NCBI RefSeq assembly: GCF_022842145.1
Contig: NZ_JALHQD010000001.1
Coordinates: forward strand, 812,127 to 876,126
DNA from: Tabrizicola sp.
GTDB taxonomy: Bacteria > Pseudomonadota > Alphaproteobacteria > Rhodobacterales > Rhodobacteraceae
DNA: 64,000 nucleotides
Direction: 5' to 3'
The translations under genes and the position numbers were made by a program. Shown one piece after another: positions 41,246 to 52,953 of this stretch. The notes beneath the pieces were generated by a model, which worked only from the letters and a program-made list of their open reading frames with translations, had not been told where the DNA came from and did no database searches. How positions within the stretch are numbered: the stretch's first letter is position 1; each line of letters opens with the position of its first letter.

Positions 41246-41746
41246 CTACCACGGCTGCGGTTGCTGGTCGTATCCCACGTAAAGCGGATGGCGGGGCTGG
41301 CCCTGACCAGTCAGTCCCAGATGATAAAGCGGCGACCCGCTTTGGCGCAGCAACCGTGCAACCCGCGCACCGCGATCCAGATGCAGGCCGTGATTGCCCC
41401 AGGCGCAGACCACAGCGTCGGCCCACCCGGCGCTGTCCAGGATCGCGGCGTCATTGTCCGGTCCGACCGGGTCTTCCACGGCGCGCATCACCTTGGGATC
41501 GGTCGCGCGGTAGGCGAAGATGTTCGTCACCCGGAACGCACCATAGCCCAATGCGCGGGCGCGGCGTTCGCACCTTTCGACGGTGGGGTCGTTCTGAACC
41601 TCGGTCGCGGTCGACGGATTGAGCATCACAAACAGGGCCTTGCGTCCGGGACCCCAGACGCGGGTCAGAAGGTAGCGATACTGCTCGCAGTCGGAATACA
41701 CCGCCTCGGACAGGGCATCGCCCTTGGTGAAGCTGCGCGAGATCAT
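41246..41746 (-). CDS. DUF1643 family protein
   Basis: LFVMLNPSTATEVQNDPTVERCERRARALGYGAFRVTNIFAYRATDP. Confidence 0.85.
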   Translation of the reverse strand: MISRSFTKGDALSEAVYSDCEQYRYLLTRVWGPGRKALFVMLNPSTATEVQNDPTVERCERRARALGYGAFRVTNIFAYRATDPKVMRAVEDPVGPDNDAAILDSAGWADAVVCAWGNHGLHLDRGARVARLLRQSGSPLYHLGLTGQGQPRHPLYVGYDQQPQPW

Positions 41747-42175
41747 CGAACAAGACCCTTGATGAGGAGATGCAGGGCAGCAGCCACGCCATTCGGAGTC
41801 GCTGTCACTGCAAAACCATCGCAGGCGAAAAGAGGCGCGGAGCTGACGCGGGCGGCGCGCATCGCCTCGGTCCGGCCGTTCTGCGAGCGTCGCTGCTCCT
41901 GCATATGTATCCCGCGTTGGTTATGGCCACAGTGTATCGGGGCCGACCGAAGGATACCAGCCGTGCAGACGACAAGCTATGGGCGGGGTCTTCTGAGATT
42001 GTCGTGCCAAGCGCATCTGCCCGTGGTCGGAGCGTGGGGCAATCCTGAACGTCCCGGTCCAAGATGAGGATCGGCATTGCCACGCTGACAAGGTCCGAAG
42101 CTTGACGCCGACCGGCGATTCCGCTTGTTGGACATTTGCAGTCACGCCTAGATTGGCGCGCAGAATGCACCGGCG

Positions 42176-42706
42176 GTGGAGCGTTACGTGTCCGACCTGA
42201 TCATTGCTGCCTATGACAGCCCGCCCGCCGCGTTTGTGGCCGGTGAAAGTCTGGCTGCTCTGCAACAGGATGCAGGGGTCGAGCCCGAGGACATCGTGGT
42301 CGTGACCCGTTCGGGTGCGGGGCGGATTTCGCTGAATCAGTCGATCGACCTTGGTTCCGGCAAGCCCTTGGGTGGCGGTCGGTGGGGAGCATTGATCGGG
42401 ATGCTTTTCCTGGATGGGCGCAAGGCGACAGGAACCGGACGCGGGTTGGCCGAGCAACTGCACGCGGCCGGCCTTGACGCAGGTTTTCTGAAGACGGTCT
42501 CGCAGTCGCTGGACAAGGGCGGCGCGGCAGTCGGCCTTCATGTGCGGCTTTTGGGCGTCGAACGGGTGCGTGCCCGGCTGAAGGAGCTGAAGGGCAACCC
42601 GAAGATCCTGCATGCCCGCCTGAATGCCCAGACGGAAGAGGCGCTGCATGACCTGCAAGCGCAGATTCCGCAGACGGTCTCCAACCAGCCGGACGGGATT
42701 GTCTGA
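42176..42706 (+). CDS. DUF1269-type hypothetical protein
   Basis: SDLIIAAYDSPPAAFVAGESLAALQ...; GGRWGALIGMLFL. Confidence 0.65.
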   Translation: MERYVSDLIIAAYDSPPAAFVAGESLAALQQDAGVEPEDIVVVTRSGAGRISLNQSIDLGSGKPLGGGRWGALIGMLFLDGRKATGTGRGLAEQLHAAGLDAGFLKTVSQSLDKGGAAVGLHVRLLGVERVRARLKELKGNPKILHARLNAQTEEALHDLQAQIPQTVSNQPDGIV

Positions 42707-42728
42707 TGCCAAGGCCCGACGACCGGAG

Positions 42729-43481
42729 ATGACCGAAAAAGCCAGTGACATGTCTGAAGCGCCTGCCCCGCGGAAACGCAAGGCAAAGCAGGTCCCTCCG
42801 CCCCGAGCCTCGCTGTGGCGCGTCGGGCTGAAGTGGCTGGGCCGCGGGCTTGGCGCTGTGGCGGCGCTTTATGCGGTGCTTGTGCTGCTGTTCAGCTTCG
42901 TGCCGCCGCCGATCAACTTCTACCAGTTGGGTGAGGTCTGGCGGCTGGGCGGGATCGACAAGGATTGGGTCAGCTACGAGGAGATCGCCCCGGTGATGGG
43001 GCGGTCGGCGGTGGCGGCCGAGGACGCGAACTTCTGCAACCATTGGGGCTTCGACATGGCCGCGATCCGGGCCGCGATCGAGGCGGGAAGCAACCGGGGG
43101 GCCAGCACGATCAGCCAGCAGGTGGTGAAGAACGTGTTCCTCTGGCACGGGCGCAGCTGGATGCGGAAGGCGATGGAGGCCGTGCTGACGCCGGTGGTGG
43201 AGCTGGTCTGGTCCAAGGAGCGCATCCTGGAGGTCTACCTGAACGTCGCCGAGTTCGACGAGGGTGTCTTCGGGGTGCAGGCGGCGGCGCAGCACCACTT
43301 CGGGGTGGATGCCAAGGACCTGACGCCGTTGCAGGCGGCGCGGCTGGCGGCAGTATTGCCCGACCCGCAGGCTCGCAGCGCGTCCGAGCCGACAAGCTTT
43401 GTCCGAAGCCGGACACGCGCGATCATCTCGGGTGCCGAAACCATCGAAGCGGATGGAAGATCCGCCTGTTTCGAGGGCTGA
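42729..43481 (+). CDS. mtgA: Monofunctional biosynthetic peptidoglycan transglycosylase
   Basis: AAEDANFCNHWGFD, GASTISQQVVKNVFLWHGRSWMRKAMEA, GT51 motifs. Confidence 0.93.
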   Translation: MTEKASDMSEAPAPRKRKAKQVPPPRASLWRVGLKWLGRGLGAVAALYAVLVLLFSFVPPPINFYQLGEVWRLGGIDKDWVSYEEIAPVMGRSAVAAEDANFCNHWGFDMAAIRAAIEAGSNRGASTISQQVVKNVFLWHGRSWMRKAMEAVLTPVVELVWSKERILEVYLNVAEFDEGVFGVQAAAQHHFGVDAKDLTPLQAARLAAVLPDPQARSASEPTSFVRSRTRAIISGAETIEADGRSACFEG

Positions 43482-43551
43482 TCCGGCCGCGGGGATTGAA
43501 TTCCGGCCCCCGGCGCGGCAAGAGGGATGGAAGACCGGAGGCCGCCGCCCG

Positions 43552-44217
43552 ATGAACCGCCTGTACCACGTCCCCCTCTCCCCCTTCTGCCGCAAGGTGC
43601 GCCTGACGCTGGCCGAAAAGAAGATCGAGGTGGAGCTGGTCGAGGAACGGTACTGGGAGCCCTCGCCCGATTTCCTGCGCCGCAATCCGGCCGGGAAGGT
43701 GCCTATCCTGAAGATGGGCACCCGGGTGATGAGCGAAAGCCAGGCGATCTGCGAGTATATCGAAGAACTGGCCCCGGAGCCGCCGCTGATGCCGAAGGGG
43801 GCCGATGGCCGCTACGAGGTGCGGCGGCTGTGCGCCTGGTTCGACGACAAGTTCCACAACGAGGTGACGTCGAAGCTTTTGTACGAAAGGGTGAACAAGA
43901 AGGTCACCGGCCAGGGCTATCCGGATTCGAAGAACGTGAAACTGGGCTCGACCCGGATCAAGTATCATCTGGATTACATGGCCTGGCTTCTGGACCAGCG
44001 GCGCTGGCTGGCGGGTGATGTGATGACTTTGGCGGATTTCACTGCCGCGGCGCATTTGAGCTGTCTGGACTACATCAGCGACGTGGACTGGAACCGGCAT
44101 GCGGTGCTGAAGGACTGGTACGCGAAGATCAAGTCGCGGCCGTCGTTCCGGCCTTTGCTGGCGGACCAGATCTCGGGCTTTCCACCCTCGGCGCATTATG
44201 CCGACCTGGATTTCTGA
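43552..44217 (+). CDS. Glutathione S-transferase family protein
   Basis: YHVPLSPFCRKVRLTLAEKKIEVELVEE, GKVPILKMGTRVMSESQAICEYIEEL. Confidence 0.9.
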   Translation: MNRLYHVPLSPFCRKVRLTLAEKKIEVELVEERYWEPSPDFLRRNPAGKVPILKMGTRVMSESQAICEYIEELAPEPPLMPKGADGRYEVRRLCAWFDDKFHNEVTSKLLYERVNKKVTGQGYPDSKNVKLGSTRIKYHLDYMAWLLDQRRWLAGDVMTLADFTAAAHLSCLDYISDVDWNRHAVLKDWYAKIKSRPSFRPLLADQISGFPPSAHYADLDF

Positions 44218-44221
44218 GCCT

Positions 44222-44275
44222 GGCCCCCGGGGGCTTTGCCCCCGGACCCCCAGGATACTTGTGGACAGATGAAAA
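44222..44275. repeat. Dispersed intergenic palindromic repeat, copy 1
   Basis: CCCCCGGGGGCTTTGCCCCCGGACCCCCAGGATACTTGTGGACAGATGAAA; related copy near 52897. Confidence 0.7.
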
Positions 44276-45300
44276 GGCTGACGAAAGAGCAGCTGGTGGC
44301 ACGGGCTCTGGAGGAGGGGTTCGTGAAGGTGGGGGTCTGTCGTCCCGATGCCGTGCCCGAGGCGGCGGTCCGGCTGCGGGAGTTTTTGGCCGAGGGACGG
44401 CACGGGCAGATGGGCTGGATGGCCGAGCGCGAGGAGTGGCGCGGGTCGGCGGCGGGGCTATGGCCCGAGGCGCGGTCCGTGATCATGCTGGCGGAGGCGT
44501 ATACTCCGGAGGGCGACCCGATGGCAGGGCTTCGGGAGCGGGATCGGGGGGTCATCTCGGTCTATGCGCAAGGGAAAGATTACCACGACCTGGTGAAGCG
44601 GCGGTTGAAGCGGCTGGGGCGGTGGCTGGTCGAGGCCTCGGGAGCGGAGATAAAGGTCTTTGTCGATACGGCTCCGGTCATGGAGAAGCCGCTGGCGCAG
44701 GCGGCGGGTCTGGGGTGGCAAGGCAAGCACACGAACCTTCTGGGCCGCGATCTGGGGAACTGGGTGTTTCTGGGGGCTATCTTCACGACGCTGGAGCTGG
44801 AGCCTGACGTGCCGGAGGTCAGCCATTGCGGAAGCTGTACCGCCTGCCTGGACATCTGCCCGACAAACGCTTTTCCCGCGCCCTATCAACTGGATGCGCG
44901 GCGCTGCATTTCTTACCTGACCATCGAGCACAAGGGGCCTGTAGATACAGAACTGCGCGCCTGTATAGGCAATCGTATCTACGGCTGCGATGACTGTCTG
45001 GCGGTCTGTCCCTGGAACAAGTTTGCCGTGGCGGCGCGGGAAATCGGGTATCAGCCGAAGCACGGTTTGCCGGAGCTGGCCGAGTTGGCGGTGTTGGACG
45101 ATGCGGGCTTTCGCGAGCGGTTCGCGGGGTCGCCGATCAAGCGGATCGGGCGCGACAGGTTTGTTCGGAACGTGCTTTATGCGGTTGGGAACTCGGGACT
45201 ACCCGCGCTTGGTGCGGTGGCCGCGAGATTGACCGGGGATGCGGACCCAGCGGTTGCAGATGCGGCGCGCTGGGCGGTGGAAAGGCTGAAGGGGGCGTAG
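44269..45300 (+). CDS. queG: Epoxyqueuosine reductase
   Basis: [17 protein letters not shown] and [15 protein letters not shown] 4Fe-4S motifs. Confidence 0.92.
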   Translation: MKRLTKEQLVARALEEGFVKVGVCRPDAVPEAAVRLREFLAEGRHGQMGWMAEREEWRGSAAGLWPEARSVIMLAEAYTPEGDPMAGLRERDRGVISVYAQGKDYHDLVKRRLKRLGRWLVEASGAEIKVFVDTAPVMEKPLAQAAGLGWQGKHTNLLGRDLGNWVFLGAIFTTLELEPDVPEVSHCGSCTACLDICPTNAFPAPYQLDARRCISYLTIEHKGPVDTELRACIGNRIYGCDDCLAVCPWNKFAVAAREIGYQPKHGLPELAELAVLDDAGFRERFAGSPIKRIGRDRFVRNVLYAVGNSGLPALGAVAARLTGDADPAVADAARWAVERLKGA

Positions 45301-47685
<2,385 letters not shown>

Positions 47686-47699
47686 CGGGGATCCTTTGC

Positions 47700-48434
47700 T
47701 TAGATCGTGACGCCGCCGTCGACCAGGCAGGCCTGGCCGGACACAAAGCGGCTTTCGTCGGAGAGGAGGAAGACGACCATCGGGGTGATGTCGTCGGTGG
47801 TGGCAAGGCGGCCCATCGGCTGGCGGGCGATGAAGTCCTTTTCGGCCTGGACCGGGTCGGCAGCGGCGTTGATGCGGCCCCTTAGCGACGGAGTGTCGAC
47901 GGTCCCCGGGCAAAGCGCGTTGCAGCGGAGGCCCTGCTTGACGAAGTCGGCGGCGATGGCCTTGGTCAGGCCGATGACGGCGGCCTTGGTAGCCCCGTAG
48001 GCGGCGCGGTTCGGGAAGCCTTTGATCGACGAGGCCATCGAGGCCATGTTCAGGATTGAGGCGGTCCCGGTTTCCGTCGCGCGGTCCAGCATGCCGGGCA
48101 GGAAGGCGCGGCAGGTGTGGAACATCGACTTCACGTTGAGGTCGAAGGAGAAGTCCCAGTCGCGGTCGGTGACGTCGAGAATGGTCCCGTTCGCCACAAA
48201 GCCCGCGCAGTTGAACAGGCCGTCGAGTGGGGGAAGTTTGTCGCGGAGCGTGGCGATGGCGGCGGGGTCGGTGACGTCGAGGGGGTGAGTCTCCATGTCC
48301 AGGCCGGACAGGAGTGCGGCGTCGCGGTCGGTGGCGATCACGGTGGCGCCTTCGCGGGCACAGGCGAGGGCGCTGGCGCGGCCGATGCCCTGGCCGGCGG
48401 CCGTGATCAGGATGGTCTTGCCTTGCAGTCGCAT
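47700..48434 (-). CDS. SDR family oxidoreductase (2-keto-3-deoxy-L-fuconate dehydrogenase-like)
   Basis: ILITAAGQGIGRASALACAREGATVIATD, YGATKAAVIGLTKAIA. Confidence 0.75.
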   Translation of the reverse strand: MRLQGKTILITAAGQGIGRASALACAREGATVIATDRDAALLSGLDMETHPLDVTDPAAIATLRDKLPPLDGLFNCAGFVANGTILDVTDRDWDFSFDLNVKSMFHTCRAFLPGMLDRATETGTASILNMASMASSIKGFPNRAAYGATKAAVIGLTKAIAADFVKQGLRCNALCPGTVDTPSLRGRINAAADPVQAEKDFIARQPMGRLATTDDITPMVVFLLSDESRFVSGQACLVDGGVTI

Positions 48435-48587
48435 CGTCTCCCCCTCTGCTGAGCGGACACTAGTCGGGCGGCGCGTGGAAGGGCAAGCCGTTCTCGGCGG
48501 GATCGTGCCGGAAGCGGTTGGCAAGTGGGTTGGCGAAAGGTCGATTCGGGTGCAAGATCGTCGGCCTGCAGCACCTTGGAGGAAAGC

Positions 48588-48755
48588 ATGAGCCGTCATC
48601 TTGCCGATCATCGCAGCCGGTCCACCGGGGCCAGGGTGAAGCATTTCCTGAGGCTTGCCCGCACCCCGCGGGAAACCTGGCAGCGGCCAAGGGGGAAATC
48701 CGGGGCAACCCGGCTGATCCAGTTCCTGCGGATCGAACGCGGGCGGACCGCCTGA
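48588..48755 (+). CDS. Small basic ORF (55 aa), putative
   Basis: GGAGGAAAGC-ATG ribosome-binding site context; MSRHLADHRSRSTGARVKHFLRLARTPRETWQRPRGKSGATRLIQFLRIERGRTA. Confidence 0.4.
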   Translation: MSRHLADHRSRSTGARVKHFLRLARTPRETWQRPRGKSGATRLIQFLRIERGRTA

Positions 48756-48823
48756 CGCGCCACGCTGGCGAAACAGGGGTAGCCAACAAGATCAAAGGCT
48801 TGCTTGCGCGCGTTAAGGGTTTG

Positions 48824-49255
48824 TCAAGCTTTGGCGGGCTTAAGCCGGTCTCGCAGCGCAGCGAGGATGTCGCGCAGGTCTGCAAGGTCCGACATCGGTA
48901 AGCCGGTTTTTTCCGCGAAAGTACGCGGCACCGATTCCGCTTTTTTCGCCAGCGTGCGGCCGTCGTCGGTCAGGGCGAGCCGGACCTGGCGTTCGTCCTT
49001 GCCGTCACGACTGCGGCGCAGCCAGCCCGCGCTTTCCATCCGCTTGAGGAGCGGGGTCAGCGTGTTCGATTCCAGTCGCAGACCGCCGCCAAGCTGCCCG
49101 ACGGTCTGGCCGTCGGTGGTCGCCAGCGAAGTCAGTACCAGATACTGCGGATAGGTCAGGCCAAGGGGCTGTAGCAGCGGCGCATAGGCCGCGTGTACCG
49201 CATGGGCGGTCGAGTGCAGCGCAAAGCAGAGCATGTCGGTCGGTGCAAGAGCCAT
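48824..49255 (-). CDS. ohrR: MarR-family regulator, OhrR-like
   Basis: MLCFALHSTAHAVHAAYAPLLQPLGLTYPQYLVLTSL; divergent to ohr. Confidence 0.88.
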   Translation of the reverse strand: MALAPTDMLCFALHSTAHAVHAAYAPLLQPLGLTYPQYLVLTSLATTDGQTVGQLGGGLRLESNTLTPLLKRMESAGWLRRSRDGKDERQVRLALTDDGRTLAKKAESVPRTFAEKTGLPMSDLADLRDILAALRDRLKPAKA

Positions 49256-49264
49256 GCCGAATAG

Positions 49265-49338
49265 TTTATATCGTCCACGATGGAAAAGCAATCCATTGAC
49301 AGTGCAACGATTATCACCCAATTTATATCGTGCGCGAT
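49265..49338. promoter_or_regulatory. Two direct copies of an OhrR operator-like motif
   Basis: TTTATATCGTCCACGAT (49265-49281) and TTTATATCGTGCGCGAT (49322-49338). Confidence 0.65.
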
Positions 49339-49360
49339 TGAATATGAGCAGGAGACGGAA

Positions 49361-49789
49361 ATGAGTGTGGACGTAAAGTACTGGACCGAAGCCAAGGCCT
49401 CGGGCGGCGGCCGCAATGGCACTGCGGGTCTGGTGAATGGTCAGCTGACCGTCACCATGACCAGCCCGAAAGAGCTGGGCGGGTCGGGCCTGGGGCATAA
49501 TCCGGAAGAACTTTTCGCTGTCGGCTATGCGGCCTGTTACCTGGGCGCGATGCGCTTTGCCGCCACCAGCGAGAAACTGGGGACGGTTCCGGAAAACGCG
49601 TCGGTCAATGCGCATGTCGGCATTGGCGGCCGGTCGGATGGCGGTTTCGGGCGGAAGGTCCGGCTGGTCGTGACGATGCCGGGCGTCGACCGCGCCGTCG
49701 CGGAAAAGATCGCCGAACGCGGGCACTTCATTTGCCCGTACTCGAACGCGACCAAGGGCAATATCGAGGTTGTGACCGAAATCGCCTAG
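49361..49789 (+). CDS. ohr: Organic hydroperoxide resistance protein Ohr
   Basis: PKELGGSGLGHNPEELFAVGYAACYLGAM, ICPYSNATKGNIEV. Confidence 0.93.
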   Translation: MSVDVKYWTEAKASGGGRNGTAGLVNGQLTVTMTSPKELGGSGLGHNPEELFAVGYAACYLGAMRFAATSEKLGTVPENASVNAHVGIGGRSDGGFGRKVRLVVTMPGVDRAVAEKIAERGHFICPYSNATKGNIEVVTEIA

Positions 49790-49838
49790 GCCATTCTCAC
49801 GAAAAGCAGACGCCCGCCGGTAAACGGCGGGCGGACCC

Positions 49839-50552
49839 CTATCGCTCGACCTGGGTGGATGCGAGGGTGATCTTCCGAAAAGCCCAGCTGCGTGGCGCAA
49901 GGGTGATGGCGGCTGCTGCACTTGCGACGAACATCTCGCCACCTTCTTCCAGAACTGCGGCAATGTCCTGCAGGAGGCCATCTTCGGGAAGTGCGTTGAT
50001 GATCCCTCGATGAATTGCGTCGACCACCACACTGAAAAACCCGAAGGCGATGATGACCAGGATATAGGTCAGGCTGAGTTTCCGCGAGCGGGCGTCGGAC
50101 CTTAGCAGCGAAGACCCGGCCAGAAGCGCCACCAGCCCCCCCATGACGCCCGCATAGATCAGCTCGCCGGCATCTCCCGCTTCCAGCAGGGCGTCGTCCT
50201 GAAGCTGAAGGTTCTCGGCGATCAGGATTCCGACGGTTTCATGCAGTTGGAGCGAGTCGTCGAGCAGAAGCAGCAGGAAGACGGCAGCCCATCCCGCAGC
50301 GACAAGCCATTGGTCGCGAATGGCGACCTTGGTCAGTGCGACCACGATGATCAGCCACTTGAAGTAGTTGAACATTTCCGGGATCGACCGGTCCTCGGAA
50401 ATTCGGAGGACAAAAGCGACGTCACCCGTGAGCCCAAGCCGAAAGGTTGCCCATCCGCCGATGTGGATCAGGACGAAGGCGACGTCGATAGCGATGAAGA
50501 ACAGCAGTACCGAACGGAACGGTGCGGCAATGAAAGGAAATGGGCGGTCCAC
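49839..50552 (-). CDS. Hypothetical multi-TM membrane protein
   Basis: 237 aa with several hydrophobic segments. Confidence 0.6.
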   Translation of the reverse strand: MDRPFPFIAAPFRSVLLFFIAIDVAFVLIHIGGWATFRLGLTGDVAFVLRISEDRSIPEMFNYFKWLIIVVALTKVAIRDQWLVAAGWAAVFLLLLLDDSLQLHETVGILIAENLQLQDDALLEAGDAGELIYAGVMGGLVALLAGSSLLRSDARSRKLSLTYILVIIAFGFFSVVVDAIHRGIINALPEDGLLQDIAAVLEEGGEMFVASAAAAITLAPRSWAFRKITLASTQVER

Positions 50553-50690
50553 GACAACTCGTTCAAGATTTGCGATGTGTAATTAATTGTAGATTTGCCG
50601 AGACCATTGGCAAGAAAATGGCGCCGCTGTGGCGGCGCCGTTTCATTTTATCCAGATCGAGCAGTTCCGACCGTGCGAGAAGCGCCCGGT

Positions 50691-51557
50691 TCAGGCCCGG
50701 ACAAGACGCTCGTATTCGGTCGCGACGCGCTTGGTCAGCTCACCGACCTCGAAGTTGTAGTCGCCGATCTGGCCCACAGGCGTGACTTCCGCGGCAGTGC
50801 CGGTCAACCAGCATTGCTCGAAGCGTTCCAGTTCTTCTGGCAGGATGTGCCGCTCGTGGACCTTGATCTGCATGTCCTTGAGCATGCCGATCACGGTCTG
50901 CCGGGTAATGCCGTTCAGGAAGGCATCGGCTTTCGGGGTATGCACTTCGCCATCCTTGACGAAGAAGATGTTGGCGCCGGTCGCCTCGGCCACGTAGCCG
51001 CGGTAGTCGAACATCATGGCGTCGGAGCAGCCCTTCGCCTCGGCGGCGTGTTTCGACATGGTGCAGATCATGTAAAGGCCAGCGGCCTTGGCATTGTGCG
51101 GAATGGTTTCGGGCGAAGGGCGCTTCCACTTGGCAATGTCGAGTTTCGCGCCCTTGAACTTTGCGTCGCCGTAGTAGTTGCCCCAGGTCCAGCAGGCCAC
51201 GGCCATGCGGATCGGGTTCTTGTTGGCGGCGACGCCCATCATCTCACCCGCGCCGCGCCAGGCGATGGCGCGGACGTAGGCGTCGGTCAGGTTGTTGGCC
51301 TTGAGGGTGGCCTCTTTCGCGGCGTTGATCTCCTCGACGCTGTAGGGAAGTGGCATGTCCAGAAGTTCGCCGGACATGCGCAGACGCTCGGAATGCTCGG
51401 TCGACTTGAAGATCTTGCCATTGTAGCAACGTTCGCCTTCGAAGACCGAGGAGGCGTAGTGCATCGCGTGGGTCAGGATGTGGACGTTGGCGCTGCGCCA
51501 GTCCACAAGTTTACCGTCCATCCAGATGAACCCGTCACGATCGTCATAACCCGCCAT
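50691..51557 (-). CDS. ilvE: Branched-chain amino acid aminotransferase
   Basis: VHILTHAMHYASSVFEGERCYNGKIFKSTEHSERL; EATGANIFFVKDGEV. Confidence 0.95.
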   Translation of the reverse strand: MAGYDDRDGFIWMDGKLVDWRSANVHILTHAMHYASSVFEGERCYNGKIFKSTEHSERLRMSGELLDMPLPYSVEEINAAKEATLKANNLTDAYVRAIAWRGAGEMMGVAANKNPIRMAVACWTWGNYYGDAKFKGAKLDIAKWKRPSPETIPHNAKAAGLYMICTMSKHAAEAKGCSDAMMFDYRGYVAEATGANIFFVKDGEVHTPKADAFLNGITRQTVIGMLKDMQIKVHERHILPEELERFEQCWLTGTAAEVTPVGQIGDYNFEVGELTKRVATEYERLVRA

Positions 51558-51695
51558 TTCGCCCGCTCCTTTGCGAATGTTGCGCTTGAAAGGTCCGCTC
51601 CGGACAGATTCTTGCGCGAAATCGGGGGAGAATTATGGGTTCGTGCTTGGAAAGTCAACAAGGCTGACGTAAATTCCGATGAAACGGAGGTGGCG

Positions 51696-52190
51696 ATGGC
51701 CGAAACACCGGGCGGCGAGAACCTGCTGTTCCTGACGGACGAGCAGTTGCGCAAGGGGATCGAGGCGATGTTCTTCGCCTATCGCGGCTTTACGGCCGAC
51801 CCCGACCGGATCCTGGAGGGGATGGACTACGGCCGCGCGCATCATCGGGCGATCCATTTCATCCATCGCTCACCGGGGACCACGGTTTCCAACCTGCTTT
51901 CGATCCTGGGTGTTACAAAGCAGTCGTTGAATCGTGTGTTGCGGACCTTGATCGAGGATGGCCTTGTGCGCAGTGAAAAGGGCAAAGTGGATGCGCGGGA
52001 ACGGCATCTGCATTTGACGGACAAGGGACAGATGCTGGAACGGGAATTGTCGGACGCGCAGCGGGCGCGGATGCGGGCGGCGTACCGGGCCGTGGGACCG
52101 CAGGCGGTGCAGGGTTTCCGGCAGGTGCTGGAGGCGATGATGGACCCCGAAATGCGGCGTCAGTACAACCGCCTGAAGGAGGGCGGCTGA
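51696..52190 (+). CDS. petP: MarR-family regulator (PetP-like)
   Basis: wHTH LLSILGVTKQSLNRVLRTLIEDGLVR; coupled to an OmpR-type regulator. Confidence 0.7.
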   Translation: MAETPGGENLLFLTDEQLRKGIEAMFFAYRGFTADPDRILEGMDYGRAHHRAIHFIHRSPGTTVSNLLSILGVTKQSLNRVLRTLIEDGLVRSEKGKVDARERHLHLTDKGQMLERELSDAQRARMRAAYRAVGPQAVQGFRQVLEAMMDPEMRRQYNRLKEGG

Positions 52191-52885
52191 TGGTCCCCGA
52201 CGCGCATCTGCTGATCGTCGACGATGACGAGCGTATCCGGGGGCTGCTGCAGAAGTTTCTGATGCGGAACGGATTTCTGGTATCTGTCGCGCGCGATGCG
52301 GCGCAGGCGCGGAAGATCCTGGCCGGGTTGGAGTTCGACCTGATCGTCATGGACGTGATGATGCCCGGCGAGGATGGCGTGGCACTGACGCGGGACTTGC
52401 GCAAACGCATGACGACTCCGATCCTGCTGCTGACCGCGCGCGGAGAGACGGCGAACCGGATCGAGGGGCTGGAGGCGGGGGCGGATGACTATCTGGTCAA
52501 GCCGTTCGAGCCGAAGGAGCTTTTGCTGCGGATCAACGCCATCCTGCGGCGGGTGCCGGTGGTGAAACCGGCGGAACCGGTGCGGCAGATCCTGCATCTG
52601 GGTGCGGTGCGCTATGATCTGGACCGGGGCGAGATGTGGCGCGGCGAGGCTGCGGTGCGGCTGACGGCGACCGAAGCACAGCTGATGCGGGTGTTCGCGT
52701 CGCAGCCGGGCGTCGCGATCAGCCGGGAGAAACTGGTGAGCGAAACGGGCGGCGAGGATGCGGCGCAGGAGCGGGCGGTGGACGTGCAGATCACCCGGCT
52801 TCGGCGGAAGATCGAGGACGACCCGAAGGCGCCGCGTTACCTGCAGACGGTGCGGGGCGAGGGGTATATGCTGCAGCCGGACTGA
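52190..52885 (+). CDS. petR: OmpR-family response regulator (PetR-like)
   Basis: LLIVDDDERIRGLLQKFL, VMDVMMPGEDG, C-terminal wHTH VDVQITRLRRKIEDDPKAPRYLQTVRGEGYML. Confidence 0.8.
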   Translation: MVPDAHLLIVDDDERIRGLLQKFLMRNGFLVSVARDAAQARKILAGLEFDLIVMDVMMPGEDGVALTRDLRKRMTTPILLLTARGETANRIEGLEAGADDYLVKPFEPKELLLRINAILRRVPVVKPAEPVRQILHLGAVRYDLDRGEMWRGEAAVRLTATEAQLMRVFASQPGVAISREKLVSETGGEDAAQERAVDVQITRLRRKIEDDPKAPRYLQTVRGEGYMLQPD

Positions 52886-52895
52886 GCTTTGGCAG

Positions 52896-52943
52896 ACCCC
52901 GGGGCGCTGCCCCGGACCCCGGGATACTTTTACAAAGATGAAA
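52896..52943. repeat. Dispersed intergenic palindromic repeat, copy 2
   Basis: ACCCCGGGGCGCTGCCCCGGACCCCGGGATACTTTTACAAAGATGAAA. Confidence 0.7.
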
Positions 52944-52953
52944 GGGCGATCGC

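Noticed and set aside
41805-42170. 121-aa minus-strand ORF between DUF1643 and DUF1269 genes
   Set aside because: Biased composition, no domain; likely non-coding spacer
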